DNA of 64,000 nucleotides, from contig OY741271.1 of the NCBI GenBank assembly GCA_963514095.1, positions 16,093,272-16,157,271 of the forward strand, in the 5' to 3' direction. Numbering within the stretch: position 1 is the first letter of the stretch; the number at the start of each line of letters is the position of its first letter. A program made the position numbers and the translations under genes. The notes under the pieces were generated by a model, which searched no databases, was not told the DNA's origin, and saw only the letters and a program-made list of their open reading frames with translations. Below, piece after piece: positions 11,556 through 23,530 of this stretch. This DNA comes from Eutrigla gurnardus. Lineage: Eukaryota; Chordata; Actinopteri; Perciformes; Triglidae.

Positions 11556-14500
11556 TGATCCAAGCACTCCTCATTAGTCCTCTCCACTGGACTAAACCTA
11601 GAGTCTATATGTGCCGTGTGCAGTTCAGGCTTCTGGCTGCTAATAAGTGCTTCCTTTGTTGAGGAGAGCTGCTCTTGATGCCACTTGAGCTTCTCTTTGA
11701 GGTGCTGTATCTCAATCTTCAGTCTCTCTCTTTCTCCCTCAGCTTTCAGCTTCTCCTGGACACTGGAGCTCAGCTTGGCCTGGAGCTCGGCAGTCTGCAG
11801 CCTCTCAGAAACCATCTCGTCCCTGGAACATATGCACATTTATGCAAAACAAGTAAGCTCCGGCGTATCATGGCCGGTCAAAGGAGAGAACTGGCCATTA
11901 TATTAATGATAAAAGTACCAGTTGCAGCAGCGTTATCATGTATCACCCAACACTGTATACCATTTTAATAATATTACTGCATGAGCCGATACTTTTTGTA
12001 CTGTGAACAACCTCAAGGCATCATGTGCTGTCTGGAGACCGCCGAGTTCAGCAGTTAGCCGGTCAGCCTGCTCCTGTAGTTGGTGAACCTGATGCCTGTA
12101 TTCCCTCTTGTCCTCCTGGGTCCGGTTACTGTCCTTGTAGCGTTCCAGCTCGCCTAGTAGCCGGCTGTGGGCACGCTCCATCTGCGCCACCTGTCAGCCA
12201 GAGTGGCAAAGACACAAACTAATTTTAGTGGTGCAAATGTAAAATTGATACATGCTGTACATTCATGTCCACATTCTTAAATGATGTCAAGTTTATTTTT
12301 TCTCTATTCCCTGTATACAGTAATATATCCGTATTCTCTAGTTTCATCATGTTTAAAAGGAGCAGGAAGACTTGTAAAATGAACAAACCTTTTCCTCCAG
12401 AACTGCTTTTTCCCCCTTGACTTGGGTGAGGCTCTTGATGAGTGTTTTCCCTTGTTGGCATTCTGTCTGAAGGCTTTTGACCTCAAGTTTCAGCTTCTTC
12501 AGCTCTCGCTCACCTATCTGCAAAGCCTTTGGTGAAAAGAATGAGGGAATTAGATGCATTTCTTCATGACTAAATCCTCCTGAACCAAAAACTTATTTAT
12601 TTATGTATTTCATATATTTGTGTAGCTGTGGTTTTATTGCTTTCTGTCAGGCAAAGCATTGGCTATGTGTGTTATTTTACCTCCTTGTCTTTTTTGAGGG
12701 CAGCCTGGGCAGCACTGAGGTCTACCTCGAGCTGTTTCCTCCAGTCTTTCTCCTCAGTCAGACGAGCCTCTAGAAGAGCCAGTCTCTCCTGGCTGCTGTC
12801 CCTGAGATGCTTCATACATGGTGTCAGAGAAAACAAGTTGTTGTTGTTGCACATTAAATATTTATTATGCGAGTCACAGAACTTGCCAATGGTCAATTAG
12901 CCTCATTGATAAGTGTTTTTCATGAGGTTACACAGCTGTTAAGTCCCAATGCCTTCAGTTCTCTTCGCATTGTGCTTGTGGAAATGCTCGTACTTTCACT
13001 ATTAAACATAGCCTTGAGCTCTACTGTTGATATTTTTTAAGATTTTATTTCACCAAACATTTAAGTGATCTCTGATCACGATCATTCCCTCTTTTTTCCC
13101 CCCATCAACATATCTTCTAGCTCAAATATATTAATCACTGTAGTAAGTTTGCAATGTTTACCCATTTGCTTAGTTAAATCCAGGTGATGACCTTTGTTGG
13201 CCAGGCAGTGTTTCTATTTTATTCTATGCTATTCAAGTCCAAATGAGACTTTTGGGGGGGTTCTTTGGGAATTCCTGGATGACTATACCTCAATCCGTCT
13301 CAATCACATGTATTTTCCTGTTGATGCTTGTATAGAAAAACAATTCAAACTGACTTTATTGTAAATTAAGAGCAATAGAATCACGCCTGTTTGTGCTCCA
13401 TTCAAATCTGGGTAGTTGAGCTCATCATAAGCCATATTGTTCTTACCAGCTGTAAGTAGGACTCAGTGGTTTTGACCTCTTCTCCATTCTTCAATATGTT
13501 TTCATGGACATCCTGCTTCTTCAGCTCTGCCTCCAGACATTTGATCTGCAACGACCAGTTTACATTATTGCTGAGCCATTATAGAGAGGACTGTTTCCAA
13601 GACAGGTCCTAGAATAAATTAAACTGAATACTTCAAGTCAAGGACTGGCATTAATGAATGTCTGAGAAATTCATTAGCATTTAAACTCACATTTAGTGTG
13701 TTTCATAAATAATCCATCTTTCTTTTAACCAGTTAAGAACATGTTTTTTAGTAAGAATTCATAAGCACTCATTACCCTCCTGTGCAGTCCCTCCAGTTCT
13801 CCGTCATGGCGATGCCTCTCCCCCTTGCTGGCATTCTGGGCCTCCCCTAGAAGCGCCTCCAGCTCCTCGTTCCTCTCCTCCAGCTCTTCATGGTCCTTGC
13901 GTAGCCTCTGGAGTTGCCGTTGCAGCTCCCTCATCTGAACGAGCCCGTCTTCTATTGCCTCATGACACCTGACAGAAAATTATGATTATTAAAATCAAAA
14001 AGAGCAGGTGGGATAGTGTTTCACGTCACACTATTAACCAGGAAGCAGTTAATGTTCTTACCGTTTGTGAATGTTATCCTTTTCTTGGGTTGACAAGTCA
14101 GAGCTATTATTTTGTAGTTTGGCGATAATGCTCTTGTCCTTTGGATCCTCTTTGGTTACAACATCTTGGTCTGCATCATTTATTGCCACCTGGACATACA
14201 CAACACAAAACAATGCCAAGCTGCTGCGCCAACATTGTAATTATTTATTTTAATAAAGAAAATGAGTAGAAGACCAACCTGGTGCAGGATATTTTTCTTC
14301 TCAGACTCTAAGGTGCGGACTCTCTCCCTCAGAGCTCTGTTCTCAACATCTAGCGTTTCATTTTGCTCTTTGGCTCGCTGCAGCTTCACCATATCTGTGA
14401 AGAGAGAAAACCATGAACATGCATGAATAATGTATATAGTGGAGTAATAGAATGCCCTATTCAAGCAAAGAGCCAATTGAGATCGTAAATCAACTTCCTG

Positions 14501-17500
14501 ATCAGGTAGTGTCTCTAACAATAACTGATGTCTAAATATATCAAAATTTAAATAGTTAAAAAAGAATGTGAAGGATGTGTTTATTGAAGCATTTTATATT
14601 ATCTTCTAAGTAAAAACAGAATCAGTAATGTAATAACAATATATTATAAAACTATTCTAAGCAGGAATTTTAGAATAGTAAAGTAAAAATCTCCAGACAA
14701 TGTGGCTGGTGTTAACATCACACACTGAATGCCAGTATTTTCACACCCAGGTCTGTCTCACCACAATGCTTCAGTTTGTCCACTTCCTTCCTCAGGTTCT
14801 CTACTTCTTGGACTGTTCCCTGAAGCTCAGATCCTGAGATTATAAGAATATCTTTTAATTCTATAAGACTAAAAATATACTTTCTGCTTATTATTTGTGC
14901 CTTTTCATATGCTGTTGATGAAAATGTTTGTTACAACATTTAATTCAGCAACAATGTACAAAACTAGAAAACATACACTCGCAGTTCTTTGAAGGATACA
15001 TACTGCAAGTCTTTGCAACATACCACTTGGGTCTAGATTGTTGTTTTTGGCAGCATCCAGCTCATTGGTGAGTCTGCGGATATCCTGATGAGCCATCGCC
15101 AGCCTCCTAGACGCCTCTTCAAGGTCCCGCACCAGCTGCCGGCGCTCATTTTGCTCCAGGGATATCTGCTCACTCTGGGCCTGGTGGAAAAGAATAGATG
15201 GTAAAAGTGGGAGAAATGCAGCAGGAAAGAAGATTGGTACTGAGGCTGCAGATGCAAGCGTCCCGACATGCTGTTGCAAGAGACATGCATTCAGAGGTTG
15301 AGATCTATCATCACCTCAGGCCTGGAAAGGAGTGAGGACAACAAGACATTATCTCATATTTCAACCTTCATCTGCATAGAGAGACCAGTGGGGAACCAGA
15401 ACGTACGCATGCTGTTACCTATGGCATGCCATTACTGTTCCACCCACTTTGAGCAGTCATCAGTTGCAAATTACATTCACAGATATGTTACCGAGACAGG
15501 CAATGTTGTCCGTATCATAGCGGTCATGCGGATATCAAGGCGTGGAATGCATTTCAAAACGTGGTACTTTAAAACAAGCCAGCAATGCCCTCTTTATCAG
15601 AACATCCGTGTTAGTTACGTAGTTAGTATATGCTTTGAGGTGGACACCTACAGGGGTGATATTGTGTTTGCTCTGACCAGACCTGCGCAGCCCAAACAGC
15701 TTCTTCCATGGACTCTGGGATGAACACTGCTGAGAGGAAAGATCCATGTGTGCACATTCACAACAGAATCTACATAACTATAACGTGGTACACCTGTCCG
15801 TTAACTTGACAAATCATTGTTCTTTTCTTCACAAATTTAATTCAACTTAACTCAAGTTACGCAGACCCGCAACTCAGCCAACAACCTCACCTTTGTTATG
15901 TTATCTATGGTTTTCTGAAAATCCTCCTTCTGCTGCCTAAGCTCCTCCCCCATCGTGCGGCAAATATGCTCCTGTCCAAGAGTCACCTAGAGACAGATAT
16001 TCTCTTAACCACATTTATATGGTCTCTGTATTTGCCTATATCATGACATGTATAACTATAATGTATTTGGACAGGTTCATTTGAAAATCCACTGTAGTAT
16101 AAGTCAGTACATTCTTTGTTCAAGATGGTAAACCCTGTGAGCTTCTACTGGAAAACGTATATTTACAGTTTAAATGAAGGATATTAACCACACCACTAGA
16201 CAATCTAGATTAGTCAAATCATAACTAAATGGACTTGTGTGACTCTTCCCTGTTAATAACTGACATTCTGATGAAATTGAACAGTTTTGGATGCATGTAA
16301 GTCACTCTTTTACCTGGTGGTGGACTTCCCTAAAGTTGCCAGGAAGGCTCTGACTTTCCAATCTCCTCTCAGCAGCCTCCAACCTTTCCAATAGTGTGGC
16401 CCTCTCCACCAGCAGGTAAGCCACCTGCTCACTGGGACTGCTCAAGCCCATCTCCCCGAGGTCCTCCTGAGCCAACATCTCCGCCATCTCCTTGCTCTGA
16501 CTCTCTGGAAGCAAGGGGAGTGGTCACTGTTCAGTAGTGTGTCCAGCAGTAATGTGACATAACACTGAATACGAGACAGAATGATAACAAAATAGTGCAG
16601 GAGTCCTGCTATATGGTAGCAGGTTAACATAAACACGAGTCAATTCAGATGGCTTATGCCTTAATATATACACAGAGACAATTTTAGAACATTTCTGGCA
16701 AATATAAAACCATAAATTATAGTGTTTTGAAATATCCTGCTAGTTAGTCATGCTAGGATACAACCCAATGGAAATAATGCCCTAAATTCACCTTGTTGTT
16801 GTCTGAGCTGGTGAAGCTCTTGTCGCAAGAGTTCATTGTCCCTCTCATATTCTGTATTCTGTAGACATTCACGCTCTTCCAGCAGCCCACGAATGTGTGC
16901 CACATAGCTCTCCACCTGACAGACAAACATCAAACAGCTGCTGATATTTACAGACACAGTGACATACCAATTTGAGCAATTGGCATTGTCCCGTACCCAT
17001 TGCAGAAATGTATGTTAGACTGGAAGCGTGGGAGCGTTTCATCGTACACAATCAGGTCAAGAGACGTATGTCAGTGTTACAGTTGCTGCTCTAAAACTCC
17101 AAAGAATCCAAAATGTTCACCTCCTTCATTTCAGTGGCCTGCTGGGAACGTACGGTATGCAGCTCCTGGGTGGCTGACTGAAGCTTTGCCTCCCTGGCAA
17201 GCAGCTGTTGCCACAAGTGGCACTGCTGCTCCTCCATACTGGCTCCTGGAGGCAAACCATGCTCCTGGAGCCACCTAGAAATCTGGTCCCGCACAGTCCG
17301 CACCTGAGGACCCAGAGGAGGAGGAGCTGAATGTTTTGTCACCAGACGTCATATTTATCTCTAGTGGTGAACAGTTATGTTAAAACGCAGCTTGTAAAAA
17401 TTAATTAAATGTCTCTCATAAATGTGATGAATCATGGTAAAGACAAAAATTAAGCTAAAAGCCAATACAATTCCAAAGCTACTTATGCTCAGATTTCCTT

Positions 17501-18214
17501 AACCTTTGTATGACTAATGCAATTGTGTACTGTTATAGGTTGCTTTTTTTAAATACGTGACATGCTGCAACACCTGCAGCACAATAAGCTAAGTGATCCT
17601 ACTTTTGTAGTTGTGAATTACTTACTTTTGCCAAACAATGATCCAACTAACTATCCTGTAAACTACAGCAGTAACACAAGTGTTCAACATCAAGGTGGTC
17701 AGTCTTGCTGAAAACTGATCCTGTATGTGTGACACATAGGCGAGGGACACAATATCAGCACATGCCAGCACTAAACACCTGTTGCTGAATTCAATGCTGT
17801 ACTTTGTGGGGCTTGTAACCTGAGCAGGCTCCCCATGCAGCATTTAAACTACTCCAGGAGCGGTCACTGTTAACAACATGCAACATATTGCTAGGGATCA
17901 GGTCTCACGTGCCTGTTGTACTTAAACATCACACCAACTGGTCTATGATCTTGCCTTTGAGGAACAAATGGATAATACATTTTTTTTTATAAATACATAC
18001 ACTATTCGAATACCTTGTGAATATTGGCTATGGGCAATTTTTTAAGACAATGAGGCCAGTGGAACATAAATAAAGCATGTGAAAATAACAAAACAATGTA
18101 AACATTGGTGTAGATTGAAATAGTCGATCATTTCTAGTTAAAAACTAGAGCAAAGCATCTCAATAGAGACAATGATATCTGTAAGCAAATGGAGGTTACC
18201 TCTTCATGATCCAT
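5723..18214 (-). CDS. ccdc30: CCDC30-like long coiled-coil protein, complete 26-coding-exon model
   Basis: Coding exons in transcript order (plus coordinates): 18200-18214, 17121-17303, 16792-16915, 16314-16504, 15891-15986, 15024-15180, 14762-14833, 14279-14394, 14062-14189, 13776-13968, 13447-13545, 12681-12809, 12389-12526, 12012-12190, 11555-11822, 10588-10710, 9700-9870, 9382-9591, 8271-8428, 7952-8117, 7474-7595, 7186-7327, 6897-7033, 6392-6509, 6118-6182, 5723-5930. Every boundary is GT-AG and every phase joins; the exons total 3,708 bases, 1,235 residues plus stop. The protein starts MDHEE, with an in-frame TAA at 18224-18226 just upstream. It is almost wholly heptad-rich and full of Glu, Gln, Lys and Leu, with no enzymatic motif. 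A low-charge C-terminal tail follows NAKKVLPSE. The name CCDC30 rests mainly on synteny with zmynd12, rimkla and foxj3. It is longer than the 783-aa human form I remember. A different coiled-coil protein is possible; function is unknown. Confidence 0.8.
7116..7180. repeat. (GT)n microsatellite in a ccdc30 intron
   Basis: About 65 bp of GT repeats with one C interruption. On the transcribed strand it is (CA)n and starts within about 5 bases of the splice donor of exon 7186-7327. Confidence 0.95.
8985..9050 (+). repeat. Tail of a teleost non-LTR or SINE-like repeat
   Basis: The block reading TTGCGGGAGTCATCCC, then AAAGGGATCAATAAAG, resembles the 3' end of interspersed repeats that I recall from many fish genomes. 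It lies in the ccdc30 intron 8429-9381, which is otherwise AT-rich and featureless. The family is not assigned. Confidence 0.4.
10095..10355 (-). repeat. SINE-like teleost interspersed repeat in a ccdc30 intron
   Basis: It contains the recurring fish-repeat phrases CTCAAAGTGCTTTATACT, CCCATTCACATGGCAGAGG, GGGGTTCGGCGTCTTGCCC and GCCGGGAATCAAACACC. The last resembles a reverse-complemented tRNA B box, suggesting a tRNA-derived element on the minus strand. Recognition is from memory of fish genomes. Confidence 0.55.
10975..11400 (+). mobile_element. Degenerate LINE fragment (C-terminal part of a non-LTR reverse-transcriptase ORF)
   Basis: Shifting between frames, the plus strand encodes a decayed version of the familiar fish LINE ORF2 end. 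Stretches read QNTAARLL, VHFRIDCKILL, PPYEPGRSLRSSGRALVV and then a stop. It is antisense to ccdc30, inside the intron between exons 11555-11822 and 10588-10710, and has frameshifts and a stop, so it is inactive. The clade (L2/CR1/Rex-like) is uncertain. Confidence 0.7.
11493..11553. repeat. (ATT)n microsatellite abutting a ccdc30 splice donor
   Basis: About 20 copies of ATT. On the minus strand the repeat begins inside the donor itself: exon end CAG, then GTAATAATAAT. Confidence 0.95.
15181..15890. other. ccdc30 intron containing an unexplained 151-codon plus-strand open frame
   Basis: The intron between coding exons 15891-15986 and 15024-15180. The plus strand is open from 15268 to 15723. 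The predicted protein has no domain, signal or repeat that I recognise, and no obvious splice partners. I treat it as chance or the relic of a mobile element. Confidence 0.4.
17304..18199 (-). other. First coding intron of ccdc30
   Basis: About 0.9 kb between the MDHEE exon and the second coding exon. The 73-codon minus-strand frame at 17622-17843 lacks splice support. I see nothing else in it. Confidence 0.6.
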
Positions 18215-19164
18215 GGTCACGCATTAAGTTTGATGAAGCAGCATCTGTGAGAGATGAACTTTTTCCTCAATGGCGAAAGCACTGAGCCTAAACGAACAAT
18301 TTGGCCTACATGTCATCACACAGAACACAAGTCGGTTTCCAGTGATGTGGCAAAGGTCAGCATATCCTCCAACTTCATCACTCCCATCGTCGTTCATCCA
18401 CGACGTCTCCTGCTCTCGAGTTTCCCTGCAAAAGATGCGATGCTTCAGGACAATGCTGTCAACTAATGTTGGGACCTGCAGTCAAAAGCTTAGAGATTAG
18501 ACTACCTTAGTTTGGACAGACATACTGAGTAGCACTGAATCACCTGAGGCTATGCAAAGCTTCGAGATGATTAGCTATGTTTGATCTGCTGCTGTGCAAT
18601 CATGATTAACAGCCAGCAACATGGGTAACGTACTGTATATATCAACAACGCACTGGCTTGCAGTTGGAAACGTTGCATTTAGCAACACATTACACACTGC
18701 AGGTTATTCGCGGCAAGTCGCGACAGCAAGGGACGACTTTCCCCTCATGTGGGGTTAAACATCTTTGTTTTCCAGCAAACCAATTCTTTCCAAAATGTCT
18801 GACGAGGAGGAGCAAACGAGGGGTTTTAGCAGGACAACGGCCACTTGCATTCCATTTGCCCACGCAAACTCACCATGTCTCAGAAAGACATGGTTAAAAG
18901 AAGAACCACGAATGTGCTAACCGCGTTGTGCTCCAATAAGCTAGTAACAGAGCCGACAACAGCGACCGCAGCGCTAGCTAGTTAGCAAAGTTAGTTCCAA
19001 AGTTACCGTTAGCGTACTTTAGATTCGGCTAACACTAGCAGCTAACGGTAGCTTTCTCCAGTGACCGCTCGGCAGCGACCGGTGAACGCCGTGAGGGTTT
19101 CGTTGTTATAACGAGGCTGCTGCTCACTTGCTAACTTCTACGTAGTGGAGGAGCTGAGTGTGCG

Positions 19165-19260
19165 GGGTGTCGGTATAGTTTTACTCACCCTTCAAAAGGT
19201 AAAGGCGACCAGTGCCGAGACAGGCGTGGCGGAGTCAATTGGCTTCTACTAGCACCTAGG
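19165..19260 (-). promoter_or_regulatory. ccdc30 promoter and non-coding first exon (predicted)
   Basis: The minus strand reads TTTTGAAGG then GTGAGT, a strong donor at about 19190, just downstream of a GC-rich block (18950-19260). This would splice to the acceptor before the start-codon exon (TCTCACAG, about 18251). An imperfect X-box-like palindrome, GTTGTTATAACGAG, lies at 19102-19115. Exon limits upstream of the donor are a guess. Confidence 0.4.
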
Positions 19261-19549
19261 CAACGGACCGTACCATTGAGAGGATGCGGGGGGCCACCGA
19301 TCGGGAAAGTTGCAACCATCCAAATGTTCCAGACGTTTTAATTTAGAAAAATAAATATCCCGTTTAATATTGTTGTTGTAAATGATAACCCTGATGATTT
19401 ATGAAAATTCTAAAGTTTAAAGTTTTAACGATCTTCAAATTCAAATTGGTTTCGCCATTGGCAACCAGGAATTAATCATTTTCTCAGTGACAGTGGATAT
19501 TGCTTTTGATGAAGCATGTCGATGTAGTCGTATTAATCCATGGATGTAA

Positions 19550-19561
19550 ACACCAGGGGGC
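19550..19561 (+). promoter_or_regulatory. CTCF-like motif
   Basis: ACACCAGGGGGC matches 11 of 12 positions of the CCASYAGRKGGC core. Occupancy is not known. Confidence 0.35.
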
Positions 19562-20717
19562 GACAAACAGACATTATTATTATTGTCCTTATGGGAGGTG
19601 AGATATTAGAATGTTTTAACGATTTTTATTTTTAACATTGGCACAATAATATTCAGAACATATACACCTAAAATCAATGGAGAGATAAATTATATATCCA
19701 CATTAACTTTTTCAAGTAGCCTGCATGAACTGTCCTTATTTCTTTCTTTTCGACCTAGATGTAAAGTATAATTGGAATTTGAAACAACCTTTTTTTTTTG
19801 TTTTGCTGTGTCCTCCACGGTCTGAAATAAGGCCCATGTACATGCTGTGCAACGCCCAGATGTTAACTGTGTGACTAGTGCACTCCCAACGCTCATTGTG
19901 TTCCTGTGTGGAAATGTGAATTATGTTGCAGCTGTGTGTTTATTTTCCATAGCTGCCCTAACAAAACTGGGGTCATGAATGGATGAAGATATAATCATTA
20001 TGCAGAAGAGCATTGCAAGTGGACTTGTTTACAGTGGAGGTCTCTTCATGTGGTTTTACGTGCCACACCACTCCCCATGGGTGGGTCTCATTTTGAGTCT
20101 TTTTTGGATGGTGATGTTGTACTGGCGGATTACGAGGCGCAGCAAAAGAGAGCTCTGTTCTAGACAGAGGAAATGGGCGTTCTCCTTGGAAACTTGGATG
20201 GAGTGACTAAAAATAAGGGGGTGTGGTATGGCTGGAAATGAGAGGACCACCAAAGAGAAACACAAATGTTGTAGTAGAGCAGTGAAACTGCTTCTGAGCT
20301 GCTCCTGAGATCTGATTTTAAGGGCAATAACCAGGGTGAGTAGATATATCCTTGACTTGTCATGTCCTTTCAACTAATGTTTAAATTGTGATTTCAAAGA
20401 TGTCATTGTAGTGGTTCTTGCATCACATCAAACTATAAAAATAACGGGTCGCAAAAAGAAAAAAAACATGCAGCCAAAAGAAGCGTGTTTTGTATTGTGT
20501 GCCGTAAGAAAACTTATTTGAACAATTCTAAAGCATGTTACTCATGTCTTTGTAATCTATGTTTGATTGTTTTTATTTGATTCCTGCACCAACATGTGTT
20601 TTTTTTTTTCATAACAATTTGTTATGTTGTAATCATTTTCACAGAATGTTCACTTTTCATTGGTGTTCATGAGATGGATGAAATCTAGTGTAATGACATA
20701 ATTTGGCAGTAATCCTG

Positions 20718-20757
20718 TCTGTGGGAGAGGTCCACCCAAATGGACCTCTCCCACAGA
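20718..20757. repeat. Perfect 17-bp inverted repeat with 6-base loop
   Basis: The arms TCTGTGGGAGAGGTCCA (20718-20734) and its exact complement (20741-20757) flank CCCAAA. It could fold as a strong hairpin in DNA or RNA. It lies 660 bp upstream of the emp3 start exon. Confidence 0.9.
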
Positions 20758-21420
20758 TAAAGATCTACACCCAAAATGTCTGTCTCTCATTTCTCTCTGT
20801 CCCTATTTGTCTCCCTCTCCATATATCCTGATTGTGAACTTAAGTGATCCTTACAGCTTTGATAGCCTTTTTAGCCCGTGCACTACTATGCACAGGGGGT
20901 ACCACGTGAAATAGCTCTGTAAAATCACAAGCTTTTCCTCCGACTTTAATTTCCTCAAAATTAAGGAGCAACTTTAATGAAATCCAAATGTAAGTTTCAT
21001 TACAGAAGGTTTAACCCATGCAATTAAAAGACAAAAACAACCATTCAGAAGGATAGAGAGAGGCTAAATTGGGTAAATATTTTGCAACCGTTTAAATTTC
21101 AACAGGCCCTCCCAGGTTCTATGCGGTTTCTGTACGATGGCAACACACAGTCCAGTCAAAGAGGAGTTTTTCAAAATAACTCATTGCACTCTGTTTTGAA
21201 GCGAGGTCTTATGTAATACAGAGTATACACTGTTCAGCTACTCAGATTTTCCATCTTATGTTTCAAGGCAAAACAGGAATGTTCCTGAACACTGTTTTTC
21301 ACTGTGGAACCAGCAAACATGTTAAATTGGTCACACGCCATTACCTCGCTAGCTGTTGTGTTGGATGCTCCGGAAACCTAAATTTAAACTCTTTGTTTGT
21401 TTTTCGGCAGGGAGTTGAAA

Positions 21421-22485
21421 ATGGCATACCTGCTGATGTTTGTCACCCTGCTGCACCTCATCACACTGGCAATGCTGTTTATTGCAACTATGGAGAAGGT
21501 AATATTCAGGACGTGGTTGCTCTTCTCTATCCTGTCACAAGTGCAACATATCCAGCTGTGTGCATCATGTCTACTCTCTCTTTTAAAGTCCTGGTGGGTG
21601 TGGGATGGCATGGAGAACTCAGACCTCTGGTACAACTGCAGGTTTGACAACTTCACGGGAACCTGGTTGTGTGCGTCATCAAAAGAATCCGGTAAGCAAC
21701 AATGACTTATTTTTATACACGGACATTTCTCTCCCAAAGGTCAAATTTCAGAACTTAGATTGTTTTTAGGAAGTACTTATTTATACAGCACCTCTTTTAA
21801 CACAGGTTGCAAAAAAAGTGCTTTACAGCTAAATCAGTAGAGAAACATAAAGTCCCAAGCTTTGACATCATAGAAAAGCTCATTTAAAGCGGTGTGTTTT
21901 TTCATGTTTTTTGAAGGTCGACAGACTCAGATGTGTTTGATGCATGCTTTCCTTTCTCAGAGTGGCTTCAGGCCGTGCAGGTACTGATGGTTCTCGCCGT
22001 GGTCTTCTCCTCGGTCTCCTTCTTGGTGTTCCTGGGTCAGCTGTTCACCATGTCTAAAGGCGGACTCTTCTACTTCACGGGGCTGTGTCAGGTCTTTGGA
22101 GGTAACAGTGGAGTGAAACAATGTGCCGCCGGCATGTCTATGATGAGACTGGTTGAGAAGGCTGACGCTTGCTCTTACAAATCTATTAAGTCCATGGTTG
22201 GCAAACAAGCTAAATGTTGAGAGCACGCTCCCTATAGTGTCGGCTTAATATATAATCCTTGAGTACAGTGGCTGTAGGCTACTATATGGCGTTGCTCTTA
22301 GTGATGGCTGAATCGGTACAAAACTGTGTGAAATTATTTTAATTTTATTTCCAGTGGTATTATTTCTTTGCTTGCTCATTTTACTGTTTGGGTCTTATTT
22401 TAACAATTTTATCATGTGAAGCCCTTTGTGACTTTGTCTGTAAAAGGTGCTATATCAAATAAACATATATTATTATTATTGTCAT

Positions 22486-22517
<32 letters not shown>

Positions 22518-22876
22518 TTAATATAATATTAAAATATTAAATAATATGATGGATCAGGTATACATTTGAGGCCCATTATTATCACAAATGTGGTCGTTAG
22601 GATAAACCTGCAAAAAAGTTGATCAATTGTTCATGTTGTTTTACCAAACGTGTCACTATGACAAACATCACAGTTTTTCTTTTTTGTTTCATTTTTTTAG
22701 GGCTGACTGCCTTTTCTGCAGCTCTCATCTACACATTACACAACAAGGACATCCTTCAGGATTCCAGGGAACTGACATCAGGACACTTTGGCTACTGCTT
22801 CATCCTGGCTTGGGTGTGTGTCCCCTTACTGCTGTGCAGCGGAGTCATATACGTCCACTTGCGTAAGAAAGAGTGA
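21421..22876 (+). CDS. emp3: Epithelial membrane protein 3-like (PMP22/EMP tetraspan), complete
   Basis: Four-pass plasma-membrane protein of the PMP22/EMP/claudin superfamily; family members affect cell contact, proliferation and vesicle traffic. Coding exons are 21421-21498, 21589-21691, 21961-22101 and 22701-22876, with consistent phases, totalling 165 residues (human EMP3 is about 163). Transmembrane segments fall at about residues 1-24, 64-88, 95-118 and 138-160. The first extracellular loop carries the family signature, DLWYNC at 38-43 and a second cysteine at C54, and an N-glycosylation sequon NFT at 47-49. The C-terminus RKKE matches the basic tail of EMP3. The similarity GGLFYFTGLCQ, FGYCFILAWV and YVHLRKKE points to EMP3 rather than EMP1, EMP2 or PMP22. 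The start ATG lies 10 bases after the acceptor at 21410, so an upstream non-coding exon is expected; I could not place it. Confidence 0.92.
22464..22517. repeat. (TTA)n/(TAG)n microsatellite in emp3 intron 3
   Basis: Adjacent runs of TTA and then TAG units in the 599-bp intron between coding exons 3 and 4. Confidence 0.9.
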
Positions 22877-23039
22877 GCAGAAAAGGGGAAACAATGTCGA
22901 CAACTTCCTGTTCATCAGAAAATGCTGATTTTGCAGGAGTCATATATGCCTATATGTTATGGTTAATGTTTAATGTTATAATGTTTTTGAATTGTAGATA
23001 GGCCTAAATGTATATTGGTTTTCTCTTTAGCATTGAATC

Positions 23040-23300
23040 CTCAATATCAATCCAATAAAATAATAATCCCTTATTAGTCCCACAGTGGGGACATTTATAG
23101 GGGTACAGCAGCAAAAGAGGATAGTGCAAATAATAATAGCATTGATAGCAGATGCAAAATCAAAAAGCAACAATAGACTAATACAAAAAGTTATACATAA
23201 TCATACTGGTCAACATTGTGTGCATGTATGTCAACAGTGTGCGTATGTCAATACATGATAAGATAATCTTTTATTAGTCCCACAGCGGGGACATTAACAT
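23040..23300. repeat. Two copies of a short dispersed repeat (TTATTAGTCCCACAG) in the emp3-zmynd12 interval
   Basis: TTATTAGTCCCACAGTGGGG near 23071 recurs as TTATTAGTCCCACAGCGGGG near 23271, each followed by ACATT. The phrase is common at the ends of fish interspersed repeats. The interval also holds the likely emp3 poly(A) signal, AATAAA, near 23053. Confidence 0.5.
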
Positions 23301-23530
23301 GATAGTTAAGGCATTAATAGGCATTTTAATTGCTTTTAAATTTGCCCAGCCTATAGAGCCAACTGGAAATATGTATATTTTTCTACTTAAAGCTGATATG
23401 TAGAATATATTTAGGAGCTGATTTTAATAAATATCACACAAAGAAAATGTGTGTGTGTGTGTGTTAAATGATGTTAAGCTTTTAGTAACATATTTACCAG
23501 CAGAGAAGGGAACTACCATAGCAATTGAAC

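Larger units (their letters stand above)
19261..21410. other. Intergenic region between divergent ccdc30 and emp3
   Basis: About 2.1 kb that should hold the emp3 promoter and any 5' non-coding exon. It contains a CTCF-like motif (19550-19561) and a perfect 17-bp hairpin (20718-20757). The 75-codon frame at 19979-20206 has a hydrophobic middle but no family resemblance that I can name. No TATA box is clearly placed. Confidence 0.5.

Noticed and set aside
12802..13446. A missing ccdc30 exon, suspected because the acceptor TCTCAG before GGACAGC gave a phase clash
   Set aside because: Moving the acceptor eight bases upstream (TGAAG before CATCTC) restores phase 0 and gives LQL then HLRDSS, so no extra exon is needed.
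19979..20206. 75-codon frame with a hydrophobic middle upstream of emp3
   Set aside because: It looks superficially like a small membrane protein, but there is no family resemblance and no supporting splice or promoter signal. It was considered as an emp3 5' exon and does not join.
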